Shown in pieces: positions 8,283 through 15,724 of a stretch of 64,000 bases of DNA. A program made the translations under genes and the position numbers. The notes under the pieces are model-generated. The model saw only the letters and a list, made by a program, of their open reading frames with translations. It was not told where the DNA came from and ran no database searches. The stretch covers positions 186,001-250,000 of the forward strand of contig NZ_JAVSCK010000001.1 of assembly GCF_031932625.1 (NCBI RefSeq). Reading direction: 5' to 3'. Each line of letters opens with the position of its first letter. Positions within the stretch are counted from its first letter, which is position 1. This DNA comes from Hwangdonia seohaensis (lineage in GTDB: Bacteria; Bacteroidota; Bacteroidia; Flavobacteriales; Flavobacteriaceae).

Positions 8283-8913
8283 GCCACTCGTTTCGGATTT
8301 CTATCATCAAATCGTCGTATCGTTTTATCAATTCCGCAGATATTTTTTTAGACGTTTTATGCAATTTCCTTAACTGTAAAGCAAAGAAAATATTAAAAAG
8401 TCCTGCAAACAAAAAACTTAAAGCCACCAATATGATAACACTCAAGCCAGCAAAAATCGGGTTCCAAATAAGAATGAACGATACAATGGCACCAATAATG
8501 CCCAAGACTAAAAGTCGGCCCCAATTTTTACTACCGTATTTTCTAACGTCCATAGCAAAACCAATAGTTGAAATGGAACGAAATAGGATAACAAAACCAA
8601 TATAAAAAGCTAACGCCGTAATCGATAAGGTTGGTTTTAACAATAACAATACACCTACCATTAAAGTGATGATACCAAATGCCAGCGACCAACCCCAATT
8701 TTCCAAACGGTCTTTATTTGCGAGCGCAAAAACGCCTTCAAAAAGTCCACTTAACAAAAATGACAATGCAAACAGTAAGGATAATGCTCGCAACGAACCT
8801 TCTGGCGAAGCAAATACCACAATACTTACAACTACAAAAAACAAGCCCACTAGTAAAGGAATATACCAATGTTTAATGGTGCTTTTTATTGTTTTTAAAA
8901 ATGAAGTTTCCAT
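8275..8913 (-). CDS. HdeD-family membrane protein (DUF308)
   Basis: This 212-residue protein has six hydrophobic helices arranged as three DUF308-type hairpins and a charged cytoplasmic tail (about residues 180-212). The pattern WGWSLAFGIITLMVGVLLL followed by a P and a third helix pair is typical of HdeD, an inner-membrane protein linked to acid resistance in E. coli. Its role here is inferred from membership in a stress-gene cluster. It lies 51 bases after the Usp gene and overlaps the GNAT gene. Confidence 0.82.
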   Translation of the reverse strand: METSFLKTIKSTIKHWYIPLLVGLFFVVVSIVVFASPEGSLRALSLLFALSFLLSGLFEGVFALANKDRLENWGWSLAFGIITLMVGVLLLLKPTLSITALAFYIGFVILFRSISTIGFAMDVRKYGSKNWGRLLVLGIIGAIVSFILIWNPIFAGLSVIILVALSFLFAGLFNIFFALQLRKLHKTSKKISAELIKRYDDLMIEIRNEWHD

Positions 8914-8964
8914 TATTAAGTGTTTTAATGATTCATAATTTTAATTGAAAAGAAAGACGATTAA

Positions 8965-9783
8965 TTATAATTTAAAAGTAATAACCGGACGTCTTGAATG
9001 GTTTGCAAGATCTTCAGAAACACTTCCTTTTATTAAGTGGTTTAATCCTCTTCTTGCATTAGTAATTACGGCAATAGCATCGGCGTTTGTGTCGTCGGCA
9101 TATTGAATAATTCCATCTTCAATGGTGTATCCAGCAATAAACTCAACTTTTTTTGAGCCGCCTGCTTCGGCAAATGCTTTTGCTCTTTTATTAAAAACTT
9201 TAGAGCTGACAAATCCGGTATTTGGTCTATTAACAAACACAAGATCGACATGGCTTCCCAATTTTGAAAACAAGTCTACTGCTTTCTTATATGCCTGTAC
9301 ACTTTCCGCACTCATATCTGTTGCCAAAACCACATTGTCCAGGCTAAAATCTTTGGGTTCTGTTTTCACAATTAAAACCGGCACACTACTATGGCGCACC
9401 ATTTTCTCTGCGTTGGAACCCGCAAATATGCCATCTTGAAGCGTAAGGCCTTGTGAGCCCATAATAATTAAATCTGCATTTAATTCTTTGGACACCGCAT
9501 CAACCTCTTTGTAAACCTTATGTTTTTTAATTACAGGCACAACATTAACGCCTTTTAAATAGTCCTTATCCAAAAAGGATTCAAATCTCTTTTTTGCATA
9601 GGCTAACAAAAACAGCATTTCGCTATTGTTAGCTCTATTTGAGAAGGTAATTAAAGAGTCCGACAATTCCAACATATGCAATACATGTAGTGTGGCGTTA
9701 TGTTTTTTCGCCAATATGGCACCCGTTTGAAGGGCATATTCTGCTTGCTGTGAAAAATCAATTGGTATGATTATGTTTTCCAT
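8965..9783 (-). CDS. Universal stress protein with two Usp domains
   Basis: This 272-residue cytoplasmic protein has two UspA folds. Domain 1 (about 1-145) has the ATP-binding-type GSQG...GSNAEKMVRHSSVPVLIVK pattern; domain 2 (about 150-272) has a weaker TNARRGLNHLIKGSVSEDLANHSRRPVITFK ending. Usp proteins help survival in stationary phase and under oxidative or energy stress. The 160-base gap upstream contains an SDR remnant, so this gene may have its own promoter or be read through from upstream. Confidence 0.9.
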   Translation of the reverse strand: MENIIIPIDFSQQAEYALQTGAILAKKHNATLHVLHMLELSDSLITFSNRANNSEMLFLLAYAKKRFESFLDKDYLKGVNVVPVIKKHKVYKEVDAVSKELNADLIIMGSQGLTLQDGIFAGSNAEKMVRHSSVPVLIVKTEPKDFSLDNVVLATDMSAESVQAYKKAVDLFSKLGSHVDLVFVNRPNTGFVSSKVFNKRAKAFAEAGGSKKVEFIAGYTIEDGIIQYADDTNADAIAVITNARRGLNHLIKGSVSEDLANHSRRPVITFKL

Positions 9784-9866
9784 GGTTGTGTTTTTTAATC
9801 GTTAATATTTTTTTTAAAAGTAGCATAATTTTTTTACAGCTACGACGCATGCCTGTTTACCCGTTT

Positions 9867-9935
9867 TTAAATGTTACGGATAACGCCACCATTCACCAAA
9901 ATATCTGCGGGCATTATAAAACGCACAATGCCCGC
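9867..9935 (-). pseudogene. Second decayed SDR C-terminus
   Basis: The minus strand ending at the TAA at 9867-9869 reads RFIMPADILVNGGVIRNI. This closely parallels RFINSTDILVDGGVVHNI at the end of the intact SDR at 11921-12733. No start or catalytic region remains, and the fragment runs into the end of the upstream gene, so it is a leftover gene end. Part of it coincides with a 9-base perfect inverted repeat (GCGGGCATT / AATGCCCGC at 9907-9915 and 9927-9935), which may now serve as a transcript-end hairpin for the HPF-like gene. Confidence 0.6.
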
Positions 9936-9943
9936 TAAAAAAG

Positions 9944-10249
9944 TTATAGTTTTTCTAACTGTCTTCGTAGTTTATCTTCAACACTTGTAAGAAGCGCGTG
10001 GAAATTATCACCATAATCTGAAGCAAAGGGATCCTTTCCCGGTACGCCAAGACGAATACTGACCTGCTTTTGTTCGGTCTTTTTTTCCGATTTATCTTCC
10101 AAATAAACATCTGCCCATTCTATTCTACCATAAACACGGTCAAGACGAGAAATGGCCTTGCGAATGGTATCTTTTACCTCATCGCCAATAGTGATATCTA
10201 CGGCCTGAACGTTAATTTTTATTCCTGTAATATTGTCTGTGTATTTCAT
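9944..10249 (-). CDS. HPF/RaiA-family ribosome-associated protein (short form)
   Basis: I start at the ATG at 10249 (101 residues, MKYTDNITGIKINVQAV), because the only longer in-frame start is a TTG at 10270. The fold follows the S30AE pattern: a beta strand with the D-x-T element (VQAVDITIGDEVKD), a helix, central strands (ADVYLEDKS...QVSIRLGVPG), and a basic last helix (SVEDKLRRQLEKL). Such proteins bind the 30S decoding site to hibernate or protect ribosomes in stationary phase. It sits in the stress cluster after dps. Confidence 0.75.
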   Translation of the reverse strand: MKYTDNITGIKINVQAVDITIGDEVKDTIRKAISRLDRVYGRIEWADVYLEDKSEKKTEQKQVSIRLGVPGKDPFASDYGDNFHALLTSVEDKLRRQLEKL

Positions 10250-10300
10250 AATATTTTGTTTAAAATTCAACTGAATGTTTTTATAAAAGATTTGAATATC

Positions 10301-10774
10301 TTATTTAAGATAAGCTGAATACATCCAAACCAGTTTTTCTTGTTCTCTAATATAATCGCTCATTAATGCATTGGTACCTTCATCTTCCGCATCTGCCGAT
10401 AAATCGAGAATTTCGCGTTGAAGTGTAATAATAATTTTCAATGATTCAAGCGTGTCTTTTACATCCTTTATTCCATTAGACACCTCATTACTTTCTTTTA
10501 TTTTCGCTTCTTTTTGATATACCGAAAATTGGTGATTTGGTGTATGGCCTAACGTTCTAATTCGCTCTGCTACTTCATCAATTTTTACAAATAGGCTTTC
10601 ATAAAGTTCTTGAAACTTATCGTGCAATTCAAAGAATTTATCGCCTTTTATATTCCAATGATAGCCTCTAATATTCTGATAAAATATTGAATAGTCTGCT
10701 AAAAGTTCGTTTAATTTTTCTGCTAATATTTTGGATTTTTCTACATCCAATCCGATTGAATTTAAATTTGTCAT
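10301..10774 (-). CDS. dps: Dps ferritin-like DNA-protection protein (copy 1)
   Basis: I chose the ATG at 10774 (157 residues, MTNLNSIGLDVEKSK), since an upstream in-frame ATG at 10825 overlaps the ADH gene. Ferroxidase ligands are visible in NIRGYHWNIKG and FFELHDKFQELYE, with the helical pattern of a four-helix bundle throughout. Dps forms a dodecamer that oxidises and stores Fe2+ using H2O2. It shares long identical stretches with the second copy at 30668-31135 (for example DKFxELYxxxFVKIDExAERI). Confidence 0.93.
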   Translation of the reverse strand: MTNLNSIGLDVEKSKILAEKLNELLADYSIFYQNIRGYHWNIKGDKFFELHDKFQELYESLFVKIDEVAERIRTLGHTPNHQFSVYQKEAKIKESNEVSNGIKDVKDTLESLKIIITLQREILDLSADAEDEGTNALMSDYIREQEKLVWMYSAYLK

Positions 10775-10808
10775 TTTTATATATTTTTTAGTTTTACATT
10801 TTGATTTA

Positions 10809-11870
10809 TTATAGGTTAAGATCAACCAATACTTTTACCTCCGATGGGTCTTTTATCAATGCGTCAAACCCATTTTCTACGATTTCTTCTAAAGGAATAA
10901 CATTTGTGATTAACTTTTCTACAGGTAGTCTTCCACTATTGATTAGCGCAAGTACTTCTGGAAAAATATTACGATAGCCAATAATACCTTTTATGGTTAA
11001 TTCCCTTAAAGCATGGTCGAGGGCATCATGCGTAATATCTTTTGAGAAAAGTGCAACCAAAACTCCTGTTCCACCGTTACGAAGACTGGCAATTCCAGTA
11101 TCAAAAGACACTTGTACGCCTGCAGCATCGATAAATACATCAACTCCATTTCCTGTTAAGTCCTTTATTTTTTTAGGAATATCCTTATCTCTGGCATCAA
11201 AAGTTCGTGTTGCACCAATTTCTTTTGCTTTTGCCAATCTACTTTCAGAAATATCCGTAATAAATACTTGCGACGCACCACTAGCCAGAGCAACCTGAAG
11301 TGTAAGCAACCCAATAGGGCCAGCTCCGGTAATTAAAACTGAATCTCCCATTTTCATGCCACCTTGCTGCAAACCATAAGCTGCTACAGCAGCTGGCTCA
11401 ACAATTGCACCTTGTTCAAAAGTCATGTTGTCTGGCATTTTGTGGGTCATATATTCTTCTACAACAACATATTTTGCAAAAGCACCATTGGCGGTAAGAC
11501 CAACAAATCCTAATGGTTCCGATAGGTTATATTCTCCTTTAGGCACAAATGGACTTTCTGGGTTTCTAAATATAGGCTCGACGGTAACACGGTCGCCTTT
11601 TTTTACTTTCGTTACATTTTTTCCTGTTTCAACAACAACTCCTGAAAATTCGTGACCAAGCGTGGTTACACCTTGATGCCCATTTAAAGGATAAGGCTTA
11701 TCGCCAGGAATTAGTTGTGGACCATGATTATATTCGTGCAAATCTGAACCACAAATACCCGCAAACGTCACCTCTATTTTTACTTGATTGTCATTTGGTT
11801 TTGGAACGTTAGTTTCCTCAACTCTAATATCTTTCGCTGCATACCAGCGAGCTGCCTTCATTGTTTCCAT
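10809..11870 (-). CDS. Zinc-type alcohol dehydrogenase, butanediol-dehydrogenase-like
   Basis: This 353-residue MDR enzyme has the catalytic-zinc motifs ICGSDLHEY and GHEFSG, the Glu of VEPAAVA, and a Rossmann motif GAGPIG (around residue 182). It most resembles 2,3-butanediol or sorbitol-type dehydrogenases using NAD(H). The structural-zinc lobe near residues 98-118 (EPIFRNPESPFVPKGEYNL) contains no Cys, so the second zinc is missing. An alternative start at the ATG 9 bases in (11861, MKAARWY) fits the family well. It is in the stress cluster between SDR and dps. Confidence 0.87.
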   Translation of the reverse strand: METMKAARWYAAKDIRVEETNVPKPNDNQVKIEVTFAGICGSDLHEYNHGPQLIPGDKPYPLNGHQGVTTLGHEFSGVVVETGKNVTKVKKGDRVTVEPIFRNPESPFVPKGEYNLSEPLGFVGLTANGAFAKYVVVEEYMTHKMPDNMTFEQGAIVEPAAVAAYGLQQGGMKMGDSVLITGAGPIGLLTLQVALASGASQVFITDISESRLAKAKEIGATRTFDARDKDIPKKIKDLTGNGVDVFIDAAGVQVSFDTGIASLRNGGTGVLVALFSKDITHDALDHALRELTIKGIIGYRNIFPEVLALINSGRLPVEKLITNVIPLEEIVENGFDALIKDPSEVKVLVDLNL

Positions 11871-11920
11871 AATATAATATTTTTAATGTTATTTATTTTT
11901 TGATTTTAATACCAGTGCGA

Positions 11921-12733
11921 TTATCCCATTTTTTTAATATTGTGAACCACACCACCATCAACCAAAATATCTGTACTGTTTATAAATCGTGCCGCATCAC
12001 TTGTTAAAAAACGGATAACTTCGGCCACGTCTTCTGGCTGACCGTTACGCTTTAAAGGTGTGGCTTGTTTAATCATTTCCATGCGTTCTGGATGCTCTTC
12101 TGCTGCCTTTAGTGCCATTGGGGTTTCAATAACACCTGGTGAAACAGATACAATTCGCGCTCCTTTTTCGCCCCATTTATTGGCATTTTTAATGGTTAGT
12201 AATTGTACGCCTCGTTTTGCAAAATTGTACATAAGATCGGAATCGTTATTTACAAATTTACTCACCGTATCAAATGATTCTGGTGCTTGCGGATTTGCAA
12301 GGGCTTCGTCATAATCTTTATTTTCAGGAACTGTATGTGCCATCATAGACGATAATAATATAGCGACAGAATCTTTTTCTGCTAGTTTATAAAATGCATC
12401 TACTAAAAGCTCTGTTGCCACCAAATCAATAGTGTAAACTTTATGCAAATCTTTTACAGTTCCGCTAACTCCAGCTGTATGAATAAACGCTTTTAACGCA
12501 CCTTTATCGGCCACGAATTCTGTTAACTTTTCAATATCTTTTTTAGATGTAATGTCGCAGGCTATTCCCGAAACATTAAATCCTTCTTTTGATAAAACTT
12601 CTACAGTTTCATTCAATCTTTCTTGTGAATAATCCGTTAAAATCAATGGGTGATTTTTAAAAGCTCTTACACAAGCTTGACCTATGCCTCCTGCTCCTCC
12701 CGTAATAACTATTAGGTTTTTTTGAACTTTCAT
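11921..12733 (-). CDS. SDR-family oxidoreductase
   Basis: This 270-residue short-chain dehydrogenase has the cofactor motif TGGAGGIG (residues 11-18), a HTAGVSG segment in place of the usual NNAG, the active Ser in LLSSMMA, and the catalytic Tyr/Lys in YNFAKRG. The end DILVDGGVVHNI is the SDR C-terminal signature. The insertion around residues 136-162 (ENKDYDEALANPQAPESFD) between Ser and Tyr is unusual and resembles 3-alpha-hydroxysteroid-dehydrogenase-like SDRs. Substrate unknown. It is second in the stress cluster, 50 bases before the ADH gene. Confidence 0.9.
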   Translation of the reverse strand: MKVQKNLIVITGGAGGIGQACVRAFKNHPLILTDYSQERLNETVEVLSKEGFNVSGIACDITSKKDIEKLTEFVADKGALKAFIHTAGVSGTVKDLHKVYTIDLVATELLVDAFYKLAEKDSVAILLSSMMAHTVPENKDYDEALANPQAPESFDTVSKFVNNDSDLMYNFAKRGVQLLTIKNANKWGEKGARIVSVSPGVIETPMALKAAEEHPERMEMIKQATPLKRNGQPEDVAEVIRFLTSDAARFINSTDILVDGGVVHNIKKMG

Positions 12734-12782
12734 TTTTGTATATTTTTAATGGTTAATTATATAAGTTACGATTGGTGTTTAT

Positions 12783-13616
12783 TTATAATAAAACAGCTTC
12801 AAAAACGGCTAAAGGGGCTCTTTTTCCAACATGTAACGATAACACATCGTCATTAATCGTGAAATTATCCGCAAGCTCAAAAATCTTTAAAAATTCGGCT
12901 TCGTTAACTGCAAAATCCGGACAAGCTTTTAAGGTTGTTGCCATGTTTTTAAAGCGAATTCTATTGCCTTTTTCCAAAGTATATTCGCCACTTAGGCTGT
13001 TACAGCCTGCAAAACCCGCAACACGATTGTCTTCTGTTTTTAGTTTAAAAAATATGTCGAGCTCTTGGTTTTCGGCCATCTCCACGTCCTTGCCTTTCAA
13101 GGTTTTTAATTTCCAGTATTTTTCAACAATGGGCTGGTTAGTCGATTCTGCTTTTTTAAACTCTGCCAAAGGCGCTCTTTTAGCTTTATTCAGTGCCAAT
13201 TTATTTCCAGAAATAATGAAACTATCCGCCATATCAAAAATGCTTAGAATTTGTGATTCGTTGATTTTTGAATCCGGGCACATCTTTCGTGTGGATGCCA
13301 ATTGTGAAAACGAAATCCGGTTTCCCTTTTCAATGGTATAAGTTCCCATAAAGGTATTGCAACCAGCGTATCCGTTAACACGCTTGGTTTCTGAATTTAA
13401 AATGAAATAGATTTCTTCCCCATCGGCCTCTGTGTTGTTTATGTTTGTTCCTTCTATTGATTCTATAATCCATTTCGTATTTTCAATGGATACACTTTTC
13501 ACTGAATTTGTTGGGTCCAAGCTTGTTTCTGAAGTTTCAGAATTTCCTTTTTTTCCATTATTACAACTTAATATGGTTACAGCCAAAAGTGCGATAGTTG
13601 TTATTTTAGTTTTCAT
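12783..13616 (-). CDS. Lipoprotein with two META (HslJ-like) domains
   Basis: I start at the ATG at 13616 (277 residues), which gives a signal peptide ending in the lipobox LSC; the longer ORF start at 13649 overlaps the -7 element. Two tandem META domains follow, each with the marked pattern GY/FAGCN...G.YT.EKGNRI.F...A.T...CPD. HslJ is an outer-membrane lipoprotein tied to novobiocin and heat resistance in E. coli; this one likely sits in the envelope. It is the first gene of the stress cluster and lies directly behind the palindromic promoter. Confidence 0.88.
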   Translation of the reverse strand: MKTKITTIALLAVTILSCNNGKKGNSETSETSLDPTNSVKSVSIENTKWIIESIEGTNINNTEADGEEIYFILNSETKRVNGYAGCNTFMGTYTIEKGNRISFSQLASTRKMCPDSKINESQILSIFDMADSFIISGNKLALNKAKRAPLAEFKKAESTNQPIVEKYWKLKTLKGKDVEMAENQELDIFFKLKTEDNRVAGFAGCNSLSGEYTLEKGNRIRFKNMATTLKACPDFAVNEAEFLKIFELADNFTINDDVLSLHVGKRAPLAVFEAVLL

Positions 13617-13646
13617 ATTTATTCTTTTATGATTTATCTTACTACA

Positions 13647-13654
13647 CAAATATA
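13647..13654 (-). promoter_or_regulatory. -7 promoter element of the stress cluster
   Basis: The minus strand reads TATATTTG, an exact TAnnTTTG match, 30 bases upstream of the META lipoprotein ATG. The region where a -33 would lie is occupied by a perfect palindrome at 13657-13682. Confidence 0.6.
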
Positions 13655-13656
13655 CG

Positions 13657-13682
13657 TTTAGTTCGGCACATTCCGAACTAAA
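13657..13682. promoter_or_regulatory. Perfect 26-bp palindrome (probable operator) over the stress-cluster promoter
   Basis: Two perfect 10-base arms, TTTAGTTCGG and CCGAACTAAA, are separated by 6 bases and begin 2 bases from the -7 element, between it and the expected -33. This is where a dimeric repressor would block RNA polymerase. It is not followed by a T-tract, so a terminator is unlikely. The cognate regulator is not evident in the window. Confidence 0.65.
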
Positions 13683-13949
13683 TAGTATTAAAGTGTTGTT
13701 AAAATTTGTTTTTCAACTTTTTAGCATCTCAAATCTTTGCTATTCTTTTTTTGAAATCGATATACTTTCCTTATTTTATAGTAGGTTTCAAAAATAATCG
13801 TAAATCTATTTCCTTAATTTTATCCCGTTTTCCTTGTAATGGCGATGTCGTTTTTTCGATAAAAACACATGTGGTTTTAAAGTTTGGTTCTAAAAAAAGA
13901 ACAGCGAAAGGAATTATTATAAAAAAAACATCAAACTCCTATCTTTTAA
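13683..13949. other. Intergenic stretch between divergent promoters
   Basis: This AT-rich stretch separates the stress-cluster promoter from the promoter of the glutamate-synthase-like gene. An 82-codon plus-strand ORF (13706-13954) has no recognisable motif and runs into the promoter, so I do not call it. No repeats were seen. Confidence 0.4.
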
Positions 13950-13980
13950 TTTGAGATTCTATTTACTAAACTTATATTTG
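13950..13980 (+). promoter_or_regulatory. Consensus Bacteroidota promoter
   Basis: TTTG at 13950-13953 and TATATTTG at 13973-13980 are separated by 19 bases, the consensus spacing for the primary sigma factor of Bacteroidota. The ATG of the downstream gene is 31 bases on, at 14012. Confidence 0.75.
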
Positions 13981-14011
13981 TTACTTTATGAATATAAAAT
14001 AAATACAAAGT

Positions 14012-15601
14012 ATGAAAGTTCGTGAAAAGTTTATTTTAATTTCAACCATAGTCGTAGTATCCATAGGGATTATAGCCGTATTTTGGCTCCCTATTTTATG
14101 GTTATTCCTATTGGTAGCACCGCTTATTACAATGGGTGTTTTTGATATACTCCAAAAAAAACACACCATAAGGAGAAACTTTCCGCTTATAGGTCGCTTT
14201 AGGTATGTTCTGGAATCCATTCGACCAGAAATCATGCAGTATTTCGTGGAAACCGATACCGAGGGTCGCCCATTAAACCGTATACTAAGATCTTTGATTT
14301 ACCGAAGAGCTAAGGGTGAAAACGACACCGAGCCATTTGGCACGCAATTAAATATATATCATTCTGGTTATGAGTGGTTGGAACACTCGATGTATGCCAA
14401 AAACAACCCCAAGAATATTGGTGCATTCCCACGTTTAATTATTGGTGGCAAAGACTGTAAGCAACCGTATTCGTCAAGTTTGTTAAATATTTCTGCAATG
14501 AGTTTTGGCTCATTAAGTAAAAACGCTATTCTGGCCCTAAACAAAGGTGCTAAAATGGGTAATTTTGCACATAACACCGGCGAAGGTGCCATAAGCGACT
14601 ATCATTTAAAACATGGCGGCGATCTTATTTGGCAAATTGGAACCGGGTATTTTGGCTGTAGAAAAGACGATGGAACGTTTAACGAGGTTACTTTTAGGGA
14701 AAATGCGTTACGCCCTGAAGTAAAAATGATAGAAATAAAGCTGTCTCAAGGTGCAAAACCAGGACACGGCGGTATATTGCCCGCTATTAAAAACACCGAA
14801 GAAATTGCTCGAATTAGGCATATTAAACCCGGGATAGCGGTGCACTCACCGCCATCGCACTCGGCTTTTTCAGACCCTATTCAATTCATGCATTTTATAA
14901 AAAAACTTCGTGATTTATCCGACGGAAAACCCATAGGTTTCAAATTATGCTTAGGAAGAAAACAGGAATTTATGGATTTTTGTGAAGCCATGATTTATAC
15001 GGGTATTCTTCCCGATTTTATTTCAGTAGACGGTGGTGAAGGTGGTACTGGTGCGGCACCCGTTGAGTTTTCAAATTCCATGGGAATGCCTTTGCGCGAA
15101 GGATTGATTTTTGTGCACGATACTTTAGTTGGTTTTGGATTGCGAAAGGACATCAAGGTTATTGTTGCCGGAAAGATCATTACCGGTTTCCACATGGCAA
15201 GAGCCATAGCTTTAGGCGCAGATGGCTGCAACAGCGCACGCGCCATGATGCTTTCCATTGGGTGTATTCAAGCATTGCAGTGTAATAACAATACCTGTCC
15301 TGTTGGTGTAGCTACCCAAAACCCATCATTGGTAAAAGGTTTGGATGTAGAAGATAAAGCACCACGGGCATATAGATACCACGAAGCTACCATACATAGC
15401 TTTTTAGAGCTTGTTGCAGCAGCTGGCCTTAACGACCCTAGCGAATTAAGAAGAGAACATATTAGCAAAAGAGTAGGTTTGTATACGGTACAGACTTATG
15501 ATGAAATTTATCCGCCTATGCAGGAAGGTAGTTTGTTAAACATTAATACAATCCCAGAAAGCTATAAGCGATTTTTCCATCTTACGCGCATTATGAAATA
15601 A
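14012..15601 (+). CDS. Membrane-anchored FMN-binding glutamate synthase family protein
   Basis: The 529-residue protein starts with two hydrophobic helices (about 7-45), followed by a glutamate-synthase FMN barrel: NISAMSFGSLSKNAI, NTGEGAISDYH, SLQ-like AKPGHGG, VDGGEGGTGAAP, and the iron-sulfur cysteines in GCIQALQCNNNTCPVG. The amidotransferase and C-terminal domains of full GltB are absent. Such stand-alone proteins are widespread but poorly characterised oxidoreductases; true glutamate synthase activity is unproven. It has its own consensus promoter and no GltD-like partner nearby. Confidence 0.85.
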   Translation: MKVREKFILISTIVVVSIGIIAVFWLPILWLFLLVAPLITMGVFDILQKKHTIRRNFPLIGRFRYVLESIRPEIMQYFVETDTEGRPLNRILRSLIYRRAKGENDTEPFGTQLNIYHSGYEWLEHSMYAKNNPKNIGAFPRLIIGGKDCKQPYSSSLLNISAMSFGSLSKNAILALNKGAKMGNFAHNTGEGAISDYHLKHGGDLIWQIGTGYFGCRKDDGTFNEVTFRENALRPEVKMIEIKLSQGAKPGHGGILPAIKNTEEIARIRHIKPGIAVHSPPSHSAFSDPIQFMHFIKKLRDLSDGKPIGFKLCLGRKQEFMDFCEAMIYTGILPDFISVDGGEGGTGAAPVEFSNSMGMPLREGLIFVHDTLVGFGLRKDIKVIVAGKIITGFHMARAIALGADGCNSARAMMLSIGCIQALQCNNNTCPVGVATQNPSLVKGLDVEDKAPRAYRYHEATIHSFLELVAAAGLNDPSELRREHISKRVGLYTVQTYDEIYPPMQEGSLLNINTIPESYKRFFHLTRIMK

Positions 15602-15690
15602 CGACGAAGCATTATTGATAATGTAGGATGTGCAATGGCTTTCTAAATTATCTTATGCTAATAAAAGAACGTGCTTCTTTTTTCAAACAG

Positions 15691-15698
15691 TATCTTTG
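15691..15698 (+). promoter_or_regulatory. -7 promoter element for the FUSC gene
   Basis: TATCTTTG matches TAnnTTTG and lies about 27 bases before the proposed ATT start at 15725. No clear -33 is visible. It helps bound the position of the unusual start. Confidence 0.45.
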
Positions 15699-15724
15699 TG
15701 GTTAATTGTAAAATCTAGACTCCT

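Noticed and set aside
13706..13954. 82-codon plus-strand ORF
   Set aside because: Sits between two promoters, overlaps the -33 of the downstream gene, and shows no recognisable motif.
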